Shown here: positions 31,534 to 39,398 of the stretch, in pieces
Layout: every line of letters begins with the position of its first letter
How positions within the stretch are numbered: the first letter of the stretch is position 1
Assembly: GCA_002315745.1 (NCBI GenBank)
Contig: DCID01000024.1
Location: 1 to 64,000, forward strand
Length of the DNA stretch: 64,000 bases
DNA from: Bacteroidales bacterium UBA1735
GTDB lineage: Bacteria > Bacteroidota > Bacteroidia > Bacteroidales > Paludibacteraceae
Reading direction: 5' to 3'
Position numbers and translations under genes: made by a program
The notes under the pieces: model-generated
What the model was told of the DNA's origin: nothing
Databases searched by the model: none
What the model saw: only the letters and a program-made list of their open reading frames with translations

Positions 31534-34353
31534 TTATAGTTTAGCCACTAAGTTTCGGTCACCAAAACCGTTATCGACACGGCCGACAGGCACCCAGAAC
31601 TTATTGTTCCTTACCCAATCGGTGGGGTATGCCGCTTTCTCACGGCTATAGGGGTGAGACCATTCGTTCGCCACGATCTCGTACTCGGCATGGGGTGCAT
31701 TGATGAGCACATTGTCCTGCGTATTGGCTTCGCCACGCTCTATCTGAGCGATCTCCTCTCGGATAGTGAGCAGCGCATCGATGAACTGATCGAGTTCGTG
31801 CTTCGACTCCGACTCCGTAGGCTCAATCATCAGGGTGCCATGTACGGGGAAGGAGAGCGTAGGCGCATGGTAACCAAAATCCATCAGACGCTTCGCTATG
31901 TCGGACTCCGTGACGCCAAGGGTATGGAACTGTCGGCAATCGAGGATGAGTTCATGCCCTACTCGACCCTGGACACCCGTATAAACGACGCCATAGGCAT
32001 CCCGTAGTTTAGCAGCCATATAGTTGGCACTTAAGATAGCGGCAGCCGTTGCTTCGCGCAAGGCTTCGTAGCCCATCATGCGGATATATCCGTAGGATAT
32101 AAGTGCCATGTTCGCATTACCATACAAGGCAGACGAAACACGGTTCTTATCGTCGGTAGGCATCGACTCTGCCAACTGAGCTGTACAGCAGATAGCGCCC
32201 ACACCGGGGCCACCACCACCATGAGGCGAAGCGAAGGACTTATGTAAGTTCAAGTGGCAGACATCGGCACCAATCGTACCGGGGTTGGTATAACCAATCT
32301 GCGCATTCATGTTCGCGCCATCCATATACACCAAACCACCATTGCGATGGATGATATCGCACATCTCCACAATAGTCATCTCGAAGATACCATGGGTCGA
32401 AGGATAGGTGATCATACAGCCAGCGAGGACATCCTTGTTCTCCTCCGCTTTGGTGCGCCAGTCGTTGAGGTCGGTATTACCTCCTTCGTCGCAACGTACC
32501 ACTACCGGCGTGAAACCTGCTTGCACACAGGAAGCAGGGTTGGTGCCATGGGCAGACTCAGGGATGAGCAGCACGTGGCGGTTCTTACCACCATGCGACC
32601 ACAAGTAATCGCGCATGGTGATCAGACCGGTATATTCGCCGGCGGCACCACTCGTGGGTTGCAAGTTACATGCCGCAAAACCGGTGATGGTCGCGAGTTG
32701 TTGTTCTAACTCGGCTAAAAGGGTCATATATCCACCCACTTGCTCGACGGGTGCCATCGGATGCACCGCCATCCAGCCGGGCATGGTTACGGGGATCATA
32801 GCGGCAGCAGGATTAAGTTTCATCGTGCATGAACCCAAGGGGATCATGGTATGAGTCAGGCTCACATCCTTACGATCTAAACGCTTGATATAGCGCATCA
32901 TATCCGTTTCGGTATGGTAGATGAGGAAGACCTCGGATTGCATATAATCGACCTCACGCACGCGGCTCTCGTCTATCGCCCATAAGCCGTCAAAGGCCTG
33001 TTCATCCTCCTCGTATTGAGGCATGTTATCGCTACATTCGGCAAAGAGTTCAATGAGGTCATTCATCGTATCGATGGTGACGGTCTCATCCATCGAGAGC
33101 CCGATCCAGCCCTCTTTGTCGTAATAGAAATTGAAGCCTTTCTCTTCGGCTGCCTTGCGGAACTTCTTCACCGTACATTGGTCACTGGGCAACCAAATTT
33201 TGAGGGTATCAAAGAACTCGACGTTCTCCTGCTCATAGCCATAGGCTTGTAGCATCTCGTTCAAGTAAACGGCTTTACCATGTATGCCTTCGGCTATTTC
33301 GCGTACTCCTTGTGGACCATGATAGACGCCATAGAAGCCCGCCATCATGGCAGATAGGGCTTCGGCGGTGCAGATGTTAGAGGTTGCTTTCTCGCGTTTG
33401 ATATGCTGTTCGCGTGTCTGCAAAGCCAAGCGATAAGCAGGGTGCTCATGGCTATCCTTACTGAGACCGATGATACGTCCGGGCATATCGCGTTTATACT
33501 CGTCGCGTGTCGCCATGTATCCTGCTGTTGGGCCACCAAAGCCCATGGGTAAGCCAAAACGCTGGGCAGAGCCCACCATGATATCCGCATCCAGAGGCTT
33601 GAGCAAGGCTAAAGCCATGAGGTCAGCGATGATGGTGACTTTGAGTCCTGCCTGATGGCAACGGTCGATGAAAGCGTCATAGTCCTCGATCGATCCCTCC
33701 GCATTAGGCCATTGAGCGATAGCACCAAAGAAGGCCTCTGTGGGTTCAAACGAAGCATAGTCGCCTACAACGAGTTCGATATCTTGTCCTAACGCGCGCG
33801 TGCGCATAACAGATAAGGTGTTGGCAAAGATATGTCTATCGACAAAGACCTTACGTACCTCGTTCTTCACCTGTTCGCGCGAGCGCAGGTTACGCATCAT
33901 TGTCACCGCCTCTGCGGCTGCGGTCGCTTCGTCTAAGAGCGAGCAGTTAGCCAAAGGTAGACCTGTGAGATCGCTGATCATGGTCTGATAGACAAAGAGC
34001 GCCTCCAGACGGCCTTGACTCACTTCGGCTTGGTACGGGGTATAAGACGTGTACCACACGGGGTTCTCTAAGACATTGCGTTGGATGACTGCAGGTGTGA
34101 TAGCGCCATACCAACCACGACCGATAAGGCTCTTATACGGCAGGTTCTGCTCCGCCATGGCTGCCATGGAGTCCAGATGTTCCTGCTCGGTGAGTGGTTC
34201 ATCCAGATCAAGCGGCTGCTCAAGCAGGATCTGTTTGGGCATCGTCTGCTCAATGAGTTGTTCGATAGAGGAAGCACCAATAGCCTGGAGCATGGATTGC
34301 TGATCTTGCTCACTCAAGCCAATGTGTCTATGCTTTAAATAGTTTGTTTTCAT
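31534..34353 (-). CDS. gcvP: Glycine dehydrogenase (decarboxylating), P-protein
   Basis: The 939-residue protein is a full-length fused P-protein with both halves. The PLP lysine lies in NLHKSFASPHGGGGPG, and other family motifs include SLLDEATAAAEA, TSGAAGEYTG and PESAHGTNPAS. It decarboxylates glycine and passes the aminomethyl group to lipoyl-GcvH. The H and T partners (gcvH, gcvT) are not in this window. It lies 8 bases after the small secreted-protein gene in the operon. The end LVAKL is usual for the family. Confidence 0.98.
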   Translation of the reverse strand: MKTNYLKHRHIGLSEQDQQSMLQAIGASSIEQLIEQTMPKQILLEQPLDLDEPLTEQEHLDSMAAMAEQNLPYKSLIGRGWYGAITPAVIQRNVLENPVWYTSYTPYQAEVSQGRLEALFVYQTMISDLTGLPLANCSLLDEATAAAEAVTMMRNLRSREQVKNEVRKVFVDRHIFANTLSVMRTRALGQDIELVVGDYASFEPTEAFFGAIAQWPNAEGSIEDYDAFIDRCHQAGLKVTIIADLMALALLKPLDADIMVGSAQRFGLPMGFGGPTAGYMATRDEYKRDMPGRIIGLSKDSHEHPAYRLALQTREQHIKREKATSNICTAEALSAMMAGFYGVYHGPQGVREIAEGIHGKAVYLNEMLQAYGYEQENVEFFDTLKIWLPSDQCTVKKFRKAAEEKGFNFYYDKEGWIGLSMDETVTIDTMNDLIELFAECSDNMPQYEEDEQAFDGLWAIDESRVREVDYMQSEVFLIYHTETDMMRYIKRLDRKDVSLTHTMIPLGSCTMKLNPAAAMIPVTMPGWMAVHPMAPVEQVGGYMTLLAELEQQLATITGFAACNLQPTSGAAGEYTGLITMRDYLWSHGGKNRHVLLIPESAHGTNPASCVQAGFTPVVVRCDEGGNTDLNDWRTKAEENKDVLAGCMITYPSTHGIFEMTIVEMCDIIHRNGGLVYMDGANMNAQIGYTNPGTIGADVCHLNLHKSFASPHGGGGPGVGAICCTAQLAESMPTDDKNRVSSALYGNANMALISYGYIRMMGYEALREATAAAILSANYMAAKLRDAYGVVYTGVQGRVGHELILDCRQFHTLGVTESDIAKRLMDFGYHAPTLSFPVHGTLMIEPTESESKHELDQFIDALLTIREEIAQIERGEANTQDNVLINAPHAEYEIVANEWSHPYSREKAAYPTDWVRNNKFWVPVGRVDNGFGDRNLVAKL

Positions 34354-34361
34354 ATATTCTA

Positions 34362-34745
34362 TTATTTATTGACAATATGAAATGTGACCACGGATCCCGG
34401 TGTCTGCTGGGGCACTTTCCAGATAATCTTCGAAGGTACAATCGAATATTTATCCAACTGGAGCGCCACTAACTCCCCTTTCCAATCGGCACGTGCCTTG
34501 AAGGTTTGTTTCTTCTTGGGGGCTACTTTCCCCAAGTAATACCCTGCGATGGTGAGGCGATAGTTACTGTTCGTCTTGTTACAGATGACCAAGTCATAGG
34601 TCAGATCCATCTGCGTAGCATGTTCGGTCGATGCCACCTGCATCGTGTCCATTTGGGCTATCGAATCAGGTGTTTGCCCCATAGCGAAGCATGCCATCCA
34701 TAAAGCGGCACAACATACAATGAGTTTATTCATGTTCGGATTCAT
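34362..34745 (-). CDS. Small secreted protein of unknown function
   Basis: The 127-residue protein has a signal peptide (hydrophobic IVCCAALWMACFAMG, then QTPDS), and a mature part with two predicted beta-rich stretches (DLTYDLVICNKTNSNYRLTI and VVTFHIVNK) that look like an immunoglobulin-like fold. I do not recognise a family. The first ATG overlaps the coaX stop as ATGA; ATG at 34733 is an alternative giving a shorter signal peptide. Its position in a housekeeping operon suggests an envelope role. Confidence 0.6.
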   Translation of the reverse strand: MNPNMNKLIVCCAALWMACFAMGQTPDSIAQMDTMQVASTEHATQMDLTYDLVICNKTNSNYRLTIAGYYLGKVAPKKKQTFKARADWKGELVALQLDKYSIVPSKIIWKVPQQTPGSVVTFHIVNK

Positions 34746-35476
34746 TTTTTATTATATTCCAAAATATAGTTCAGTCCAATGAGCACCAGATGTTTCTCCT
34801 GATGCACGGGTGTCTGGACGTTATTGACCACATAGGGGGCATTACCACCGGTGAGGTAGGTTTCAAAATGTTCGCAGCGTTCGCTAAGTGTACGGATATA
34901 CCCTTTCACCTCGAACGATATGCCGCGTATCACCCCGGCGGCAATGGCATCGCGGGTGTTCTTACCAAAGAGCGGAATGAGTTCGTTCTCCTCGACCTCC
35001 ACCTGCGGCAGTTTCTTGGTCATCTGACGCAAGATAGTGAGGCGCATCTTGATACCAGGAGCGATGTTACCGCCTAAGAACTCGTTGCTATCCGACACAA
35101 AGTCGTACGTGATAGCCGACCCCGCATCGATGATGAGTAAGTTCGTATTAGGACATAGCGCCGCAGCCCCTACTGCCGCCGCCAATCGGTCTTGCCCCAA
35201 GGTCTCGGGAGACGAGTAACCATTCTTAATAGGAATAGGCGTGAGGTGGTCAAAGAGGATGAAGTGCTGACTATGTCTAGCCATGGCGTTGACCACCGCA
35301 GGCTCGATGTTCACCACGGAAGAGATGATACTGTCCGTGATGGGATAGAGCGCAAAGAGGCGTTCTATATCCGCCGAAGTGAAGGACTTATAGATAAAGT
35401 TCTTCACGATCTTGCCCTGTTCGTCAAAGAGGGCTATCTTCGTTCTACTATTTCCCTGATCAATACACAGATTCAT
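34742..35476 (-). CDS. coaX: Type III pantothenate kinase
   Basis: The 244-residue protein begins MNLCIDQGNSRTKIALF, with the D-x-G-N-S/T phosphate motif of type III enzymes, then SSPETLGQDRLAAAVGA and LIIDAGSAITYDF. The last has the usual catalytic aspartate; the common D-x-G-T-A is GSA here. It phosphorylates pantothenate, the first step to coenzyme A, and is not feedback-inhibited in this class. The ATG at 35476 is 1 base after the acyl-CoA synthetase stop; the longer upstream frame lies inside that gene. Confidence 0.95.
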   Translation of the reverse strand: MNLCIDQGNSRTKIALFDEQGKIVKNFIYKSFTSADIERLFALYPITDSIISSVVNIEPAVVNAMARHSQHFILFDHLTPIPIKNGYSSPETLGQDRLAAAVGAAALCPNTNLLIIDAGSAITYDFVSDSNEFLGGNIAPGIKMRLTILRQMTKKLPQVEVEENELIPLFGKNTRDAIAAGVIRGISFEVKGYIRTLSERCEHFETYLTGGNAPYVVNNVQTPVHQEKHLVLIGLNYILEYNKK

Positions 35477-35477
35477 A

Positions 35478-37154
35478 TTAGTCCTCTGCCATGGATGTAT
35501 ATAGGAAGCGCTTAATGGACTTCTTAGGAGTCTTCTCAAACTCATGGGGATAGAGTTTGACCTTATTGATCTGCTCATAGTCCGCCAGTTGCGCATTGAG
35601 GTTCTTACGATTCTCCTCCATGGCCTCATCTACTTGTTCCTTGGTGAGGTGCATGCTATCAATCATATCATAGTCCGGGCATACGAGTGCCACCAGATGA
35701 TCGTTATGCTGAATCACGAGGGACTCCATGACGTACGGCATGTTATTGAGTTTGGCTTCGATCTCCTCGGGGTAGATGTTCTGTCCCGAAGGGCCCAACA
35801 GCATCGTCTTATTACGTCCTTTGATATAGAGGTAACCATCCTCATCGATCAAACCCAAGTCACCTGTTTTGAGCCATCTGTCCTTCGTAAAGGTCTCGTT
35901 CGTAGCCTCCTCGTTCTTGTAATAACCTAACATCACATGCTCGCCGCGCACCTGGATCTCACCCACTCCATCCTTGTTAGGATGATCAATACGCGCGTCC
36001 ATCAAGCCCGGAATGAGTTTACCACAGGAGCCCGGTTTCCAGTCATGCCAGAACGAATAGGACACTAGCGGTGCACACTCCGTCATACCATACCCCACCG
36101 AGAAAGGAAATTTGATACGTGTTAAGAACTGCTCTACTTCGGCATTGAGGGGCGCACCACCAATGATGATCTGGAAGAACTCGCCTCCGAAGGCGTCCAT
36201 GAGCTGCTGTCTAATCTTACTGAGCACCACCTCGTCTAGGTAGGGCACTTTGAGCACCCACGAGATCGGTTTCTTCGTGATCTGCGGCACGATCTGCTTC
36301 TTATATATCTTCTCCAGGATCAATGGCACAGAGATGATGAGCGTCGGTTTGACCTCCGCAAAGGCTTGTAATAGGATCTTGGGCGAGGGTGTACGACCAA
36401 TGAAATAGGTATGACCACCGGCTGCTAGATTACCCAAGAAATCGACTGCGCAACCATACGAGTGCGCCAAGGGCAAGAATGCCACATGACGGCTGCCCGG
36501 GAAGACCTTACCTGTCGCGAGGAAATACTTATTATGCCCAGCCAGCGCATTGAGCGGCGTCACCACCCCTTTCGAGAAACCGGTAGTACCCGAGGTGTAG
36601 TTGATGGATGCCACCTCTTTATTCGGGCGGTCTGCATATTGGATATCCGCTGCGGTATAGCCCTTCGGATATTTCTGTTGGAAAGCCTCCTGTGCCCACT
36701 CCCATGTCACCGGTTTACCCGTGATACGCGTAGCGAGTACCTTGAAGTCCGCCAAGGAATAGACCACTTTGATATTATCCATCTGCTCTATATCCAATCC
36801 TTCCCATATAAGGTCTGTGATAAAGAGCAACTTAGACTCCGAGTGGTTCACGATATGCAACGCATCGTTCGGCTTAAAGTCCTGCAAGATAGGTACGATG
36901 ATCGCCCCATAAGTAACCGTAGCCAGATAGACCATGACCCAGTTGCAGTTATTGCGTCCCATGACAGCTATCTTATCGTTTCGACGAACGCCACACTGCT
37001 TGAGCAGCACATGCAAACGGGCTATCTGCGCCGCCATCTGACCATAGGTCAATGTATTGGTCGTCCCATAATCGGTGATCGCCTCCATGTCCCAGTGGTT
37101 CTTGAAGGAGGTCTCATACATGTGAATAAAATTGTCTTGTAAATCCGTTAACAT
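35478..37154 (-). CDS. fadD: AMP-dependent long-chain acyl-CoA synthetase
   Basis: The 558-residue protein is an adenylate-forming enzyme: INYTSGTTGFSKGV is the P-loop, then GYGMTECAPLVSY, WLKTGDLGLIDEDGYLYIKG, and the C-terminal lysine region EKTPKKSIKRFLY. It activates fatty acids to acyl-CoA. The ATG at 37154 is chosen; the frame opens six bases earlier with TTG. It is 12 bases after a closely similar paralogue, and the two share long identical stretches such as NIYPEEIEAKLNNMPYVMES. Confidence 0.93.
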   Translation of the reverse strand: MLTDLQDNFIHMYETSFKNHWDMEAITDYGTTNTLTYGQMAAQIARLHVLLKQCGVRRNDKIAVMGRNNCNWVMVYLATVTYGAIIVPILQDFKPNDALHIVNHSESKLLFITDLIWEGLDIEQMDNIKVVYSLADFKVLATRITGKPVTWEWAQEAFQQKYPKGYTAADIQYADRPNKEVASINYTSGTTGFSKGVVTPLNALAGHNKYFLATGKVFPGSRHVAFLPLAHSYGCAVDFLGNLAAGGHTYFIGRTPSPKILLQAFAEVKPTLIISVPLILEKIYKKQIVPQITKKPISWVLKVPYLDEVVLSKIRQQLMDAFGGEFFQIIIGGAPLNAEVEQFLTRIKFPFSVGYGMTECAPLVSYSFWHDWKPGSCGKLIPGLMDARIDHPNKDGVGEIQVRGEHVMLGYYKNEEATNETFTKDRWLKTGDLGLIDEDGYLYIKGRNKTMLLGPSGQNIYPEEIEAKLNNMPYVMESLVIQHNDHLVALVCPDYDMIDSMHLTKEQVDEAMEENRKNLNAQLADYEQINKVKLYPHEFEKTPKKSIKRFLYTSMAED

Positions 37155-37166
37155 AGGCAAATTATC

Positions 37167-38834
37167 TTATAATTGGGTATATAAATAGCGTTTAATAGAT
37201 TTCTTGGGGGTTTTCTCAAACTCATGTGGATAGAGCGTGAGTCGAGCTATCTGCTCATAATGCGCCAATTGCGCATTGAGGTTGCGTCTATTCGTCTCCA
37301 TGGCGGCCGCCAGCATCTCGTTAGACAAGTGATCCGCATCTACAGACACAAAATCAGGGCATACCAATGCCACTAGACTGCCGTCACTATGCTTCATCAC
37401 CAAGGACTCCATGACATACGGCATGTTATTGAGTTTGGCTTCGATCTCCTCGGGGTAGATGTTCTGTCCCGATGCTCCCACAATAGTCGTGTTATTACGT
37501 CCCTTGATGTAGATATATCCATCCTCATCCACGATGCCTAGATCCCCCGTCTTGAGCCATCCATCAGCCGTGAAGGCAGAACGGGTAGCTTCCTCATTCT
37601 TATAGTACCCCAGCATCACATTCTCTCCCCGCACTTGAATCTCACCTATACCAGCCTCATTGGCGTCCGCGATACGCACCTCCATGATGTTAGGCAACGC
37701 CTTACCGCACGACTGCATCCGATAGTCCTTGCTCTTACAATAACTAATGAGCGGCGCACACTCGGTCATACCATAACCGGTCGTATATGGGAACTGAATA
37801 CGGTTGAGGAACGCATCCACCTCGGCATTGAGGGGCGCACCACCGATGATGATCTCGTCAAAGTTACCACCAAAAGCGTCCACTAACTGTTGGCGCAATT
37901 TGCCTAGCAGCATATCGTCAATCAACGGCATCTTAAGCGCCCAGTTCACCGACGACTTAGTGAGTAATGGCAGTATCTGCGTCTTATATATTTTCTCGAT
38001 AATAAGCGGCACCGTGAATACGCAGGTCGGTTTAATCTCTGCCATCGCCTGTAATAATATCCTCGGCGAAGGAGTACGACCGATGAACCACGCATGGGCA
38101 CCGGTGGCAAACGTCGTGAGGAAATCAAATGCGCAGCCAAACGCGTGTGCCAAGGGTAAGAAAACGACTTGCCGGCTCTCGTGGTAAACCACATGATGAG
38201 ACGAGCAGAAAAGCACGTTCCCCGCCAGTCCGTTGAGCGAAGTGATGACACCCTTCGAGAAACCAGTGGTACCCGAGGTATAGTTGATAGATGCAATCTC
38301 CGCATTGGACTTATTGGAATAGCGCAAGTCCGAAGGGTGTAAACCTTGCGGATACTTTTGCTGATAAGCCACCTCAATAGCATCCAACGAAGTGCGAGTC
38401 TTATCCAAATGCGCCCTAGAAGCCAAGATCGAGAAATCGGACAACGATATCACCGCCTCCACTTGCTCCATCTGTGCCATATCCAAACCTTCGTACAGTA
38501 TCTCCGAGATGATCAATAACCGTGACTCTGAGTGGTTAATGATATGGAGGGCATCGTTCGTATTAAAGTCCTGCAAGATAGGCACCACAATAGCACCATA
38601 GGTGATGATCGCCAAATAGGATGTCACCCAGTGGCAATTATTCTTACCCGACAAAGCAATCTTATCATTCTTCACGATACCCATTTCACGAAAGAGGATG
38701 TGCAGTTTCTCTATCTGCACAGCCACATCCTCGTAACGCATCGTCACATCGGTACCATAATCGGTAAACGCCGGTCTATCCCAGTTCTGTATGATAGACT
38801 GACGCAGCGTTTCTATGAAGGGTTGTTCAATCAT
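37167..38834 (-). CDS. fadD: AMP-dependent acyl-CoA synthetase, tandem paralogue
   Basis: The 555-residue protein has INYTSGTTGFSKGV, GYGMTECAPLISYCK, WLKTGDLGIVDEDGYIYIKG and EKTPKKSIKRYLY. It is a duplicate of the next downstream gene with preserved catalytic motifs, suggesting two substrate ranges or dosage. The start overlaps the upstream small-protein stop as ATGA. Long identical stretches between the copies mean homologous recombination could delete one. Confidence 0.93.
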   Translation of the reverse strand: MIEQPFIETLRQSIIQNWDRPAFTDYGTDVTMRYEDVAVQIEKLHILFREMGIVKNDKIALSGKNNCHWVTSYLAIITYGAIVVPILQDFNTNDALHIINHSESRLLIISEILYEGLDMAQMEQVEAVISLSDFSILASRAHLDKTRTSLDAIEVAYQQKYPQGLHPSDLRYSNKSNAEIASINYTSGTTGFSKGVITSLNGLAGNVLFCSSHHVVYHESRQVVFLPLAHAFGCAFDFLTTFATGAHAWFIGRTPSPRILLQAMAEIKPTCVFTVPLIIEKIYKTQILPLLTKSSVNWALKMPLIDDMLLGKLRQQLVDAFGGNFDEIIIGGAPLNAEVDAFLNRIQFPYTTGYGMTECAPLISYCKSKDYRMQSCGKALPNIMEVRIADANEAGIGEIQVRGENVMLGYYKNEEATRSAFTADGWLKTGDLGIVDEDGYIYIKGRNNTTIVGASGQNIYPEEIEAKLNNMPYVMESLVMKHSDGSLVALVCPDFVSVDADHLSNEMLAAAMETNRRNLNAQLAHYEQIARLTLYPHEFEKTPKKSIKRYLYTQL

Positions 38835-39217
38835 CGAACAGAACGGGTCACTTTATACACTACATACTGACTATTTCCACGCCAAGGCAGGGTACCTAAA
38901 TAGCGTTTCCAATAGAGTTTAACCTGCTGATTAGGCAGGCTATCAATCGTAGCAGCCACCACCTCATTATCCACGGAGAACTTAAACTCATTGGACTGAA
39001 TAGCAGTCGTTACACCCTTGAACCCAGACTGGATCATCTTCCCCTCATAGGTCTTAAAGATAAATCCCTCCTTTTGGAAATAGTTAATATCTCCCTCGTT
39101 CGTGCCCTCGCTATACACGAAGCAGAACTTAACAAAGATAAACAACGCCAAACCTACCACAATAATGGCAGAAATAATACTTAAACTTTTCGATTTTGTA
39201 GTCATAATACACATCAT
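38831..39217 (-). CDS. Small membrane-anchored protein (Bacteroidetes-specific)
   Basis: About 128 residues with one membrane segment (LSIISAIIVVGLALFIFVKF) near the N-terminus, then FVYSEGTNEGDINYFQKEG and FKTYEGKMIQSG. This motif set is found in a conserved Bacteroidetes protein family sometimes mislabelled 6-phosphogluconate dehydrogenase; the function is unknown. Start choices are ATG at 39217, 39214 or 39205; an upstream TTG lies within the promoter and is excluded. It opens the long operon down to mlaD. Confidence 0.75.
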   Translation of the reverse strand: MMCIMTTKSKSLSIISAIIVVGLALFIFVKFCFVYSEGTNEGDINYFQKEGFIFKTYEGKMIQSGFKGVTTAIQSNEFKFSVDNEVVAATIDSLPNQQVKLYWKRYLGTLPWRGNSQYVVYKVTRSVR

Positions 39218-39255
39218 TTTACGACGAACCAACACATAGTTCGCCAAATTGACGG

Positions 39256-39287
39256 CAAAAGTACAACTTTTTCCCGATATATGCAAA
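39256..39287 (-). promoter_or_regulatory. Promoter of the ten-gene operon
   Basis: Minus strand -33 TTTG (39284-39287), 20-base spacer beginning CATATATC, -7 TACTTTTG (39256-39263). It is divergent from the valS promoter about 60 bases away. Confidence 0.85.
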
Positions 39288-39343
39288 TATATCCGCCACT
39301 TTTTCCCACTTTTAAAACTTTTAGAACTTTTTCAACCTTTTTA

Positions 39344-39375
39344 TTTGCATATATGCAAAAAAAACCTTACCTTTG
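39344..39375 (+). promoter_or_regulatory. Promoter of valS
   Basis: -33 TTTG (39344-39347), 20-base spacer, -7 TACCTTTG (39368-39375). The -33 box starts a perfect 16-bp palindrome TTTGCATATATGCAAA (39344-39359), then an A-tract. Confidence 0.85.
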
Positions 39376-39398
39376 CGCGTTTTTTTGCAAATACGTAT

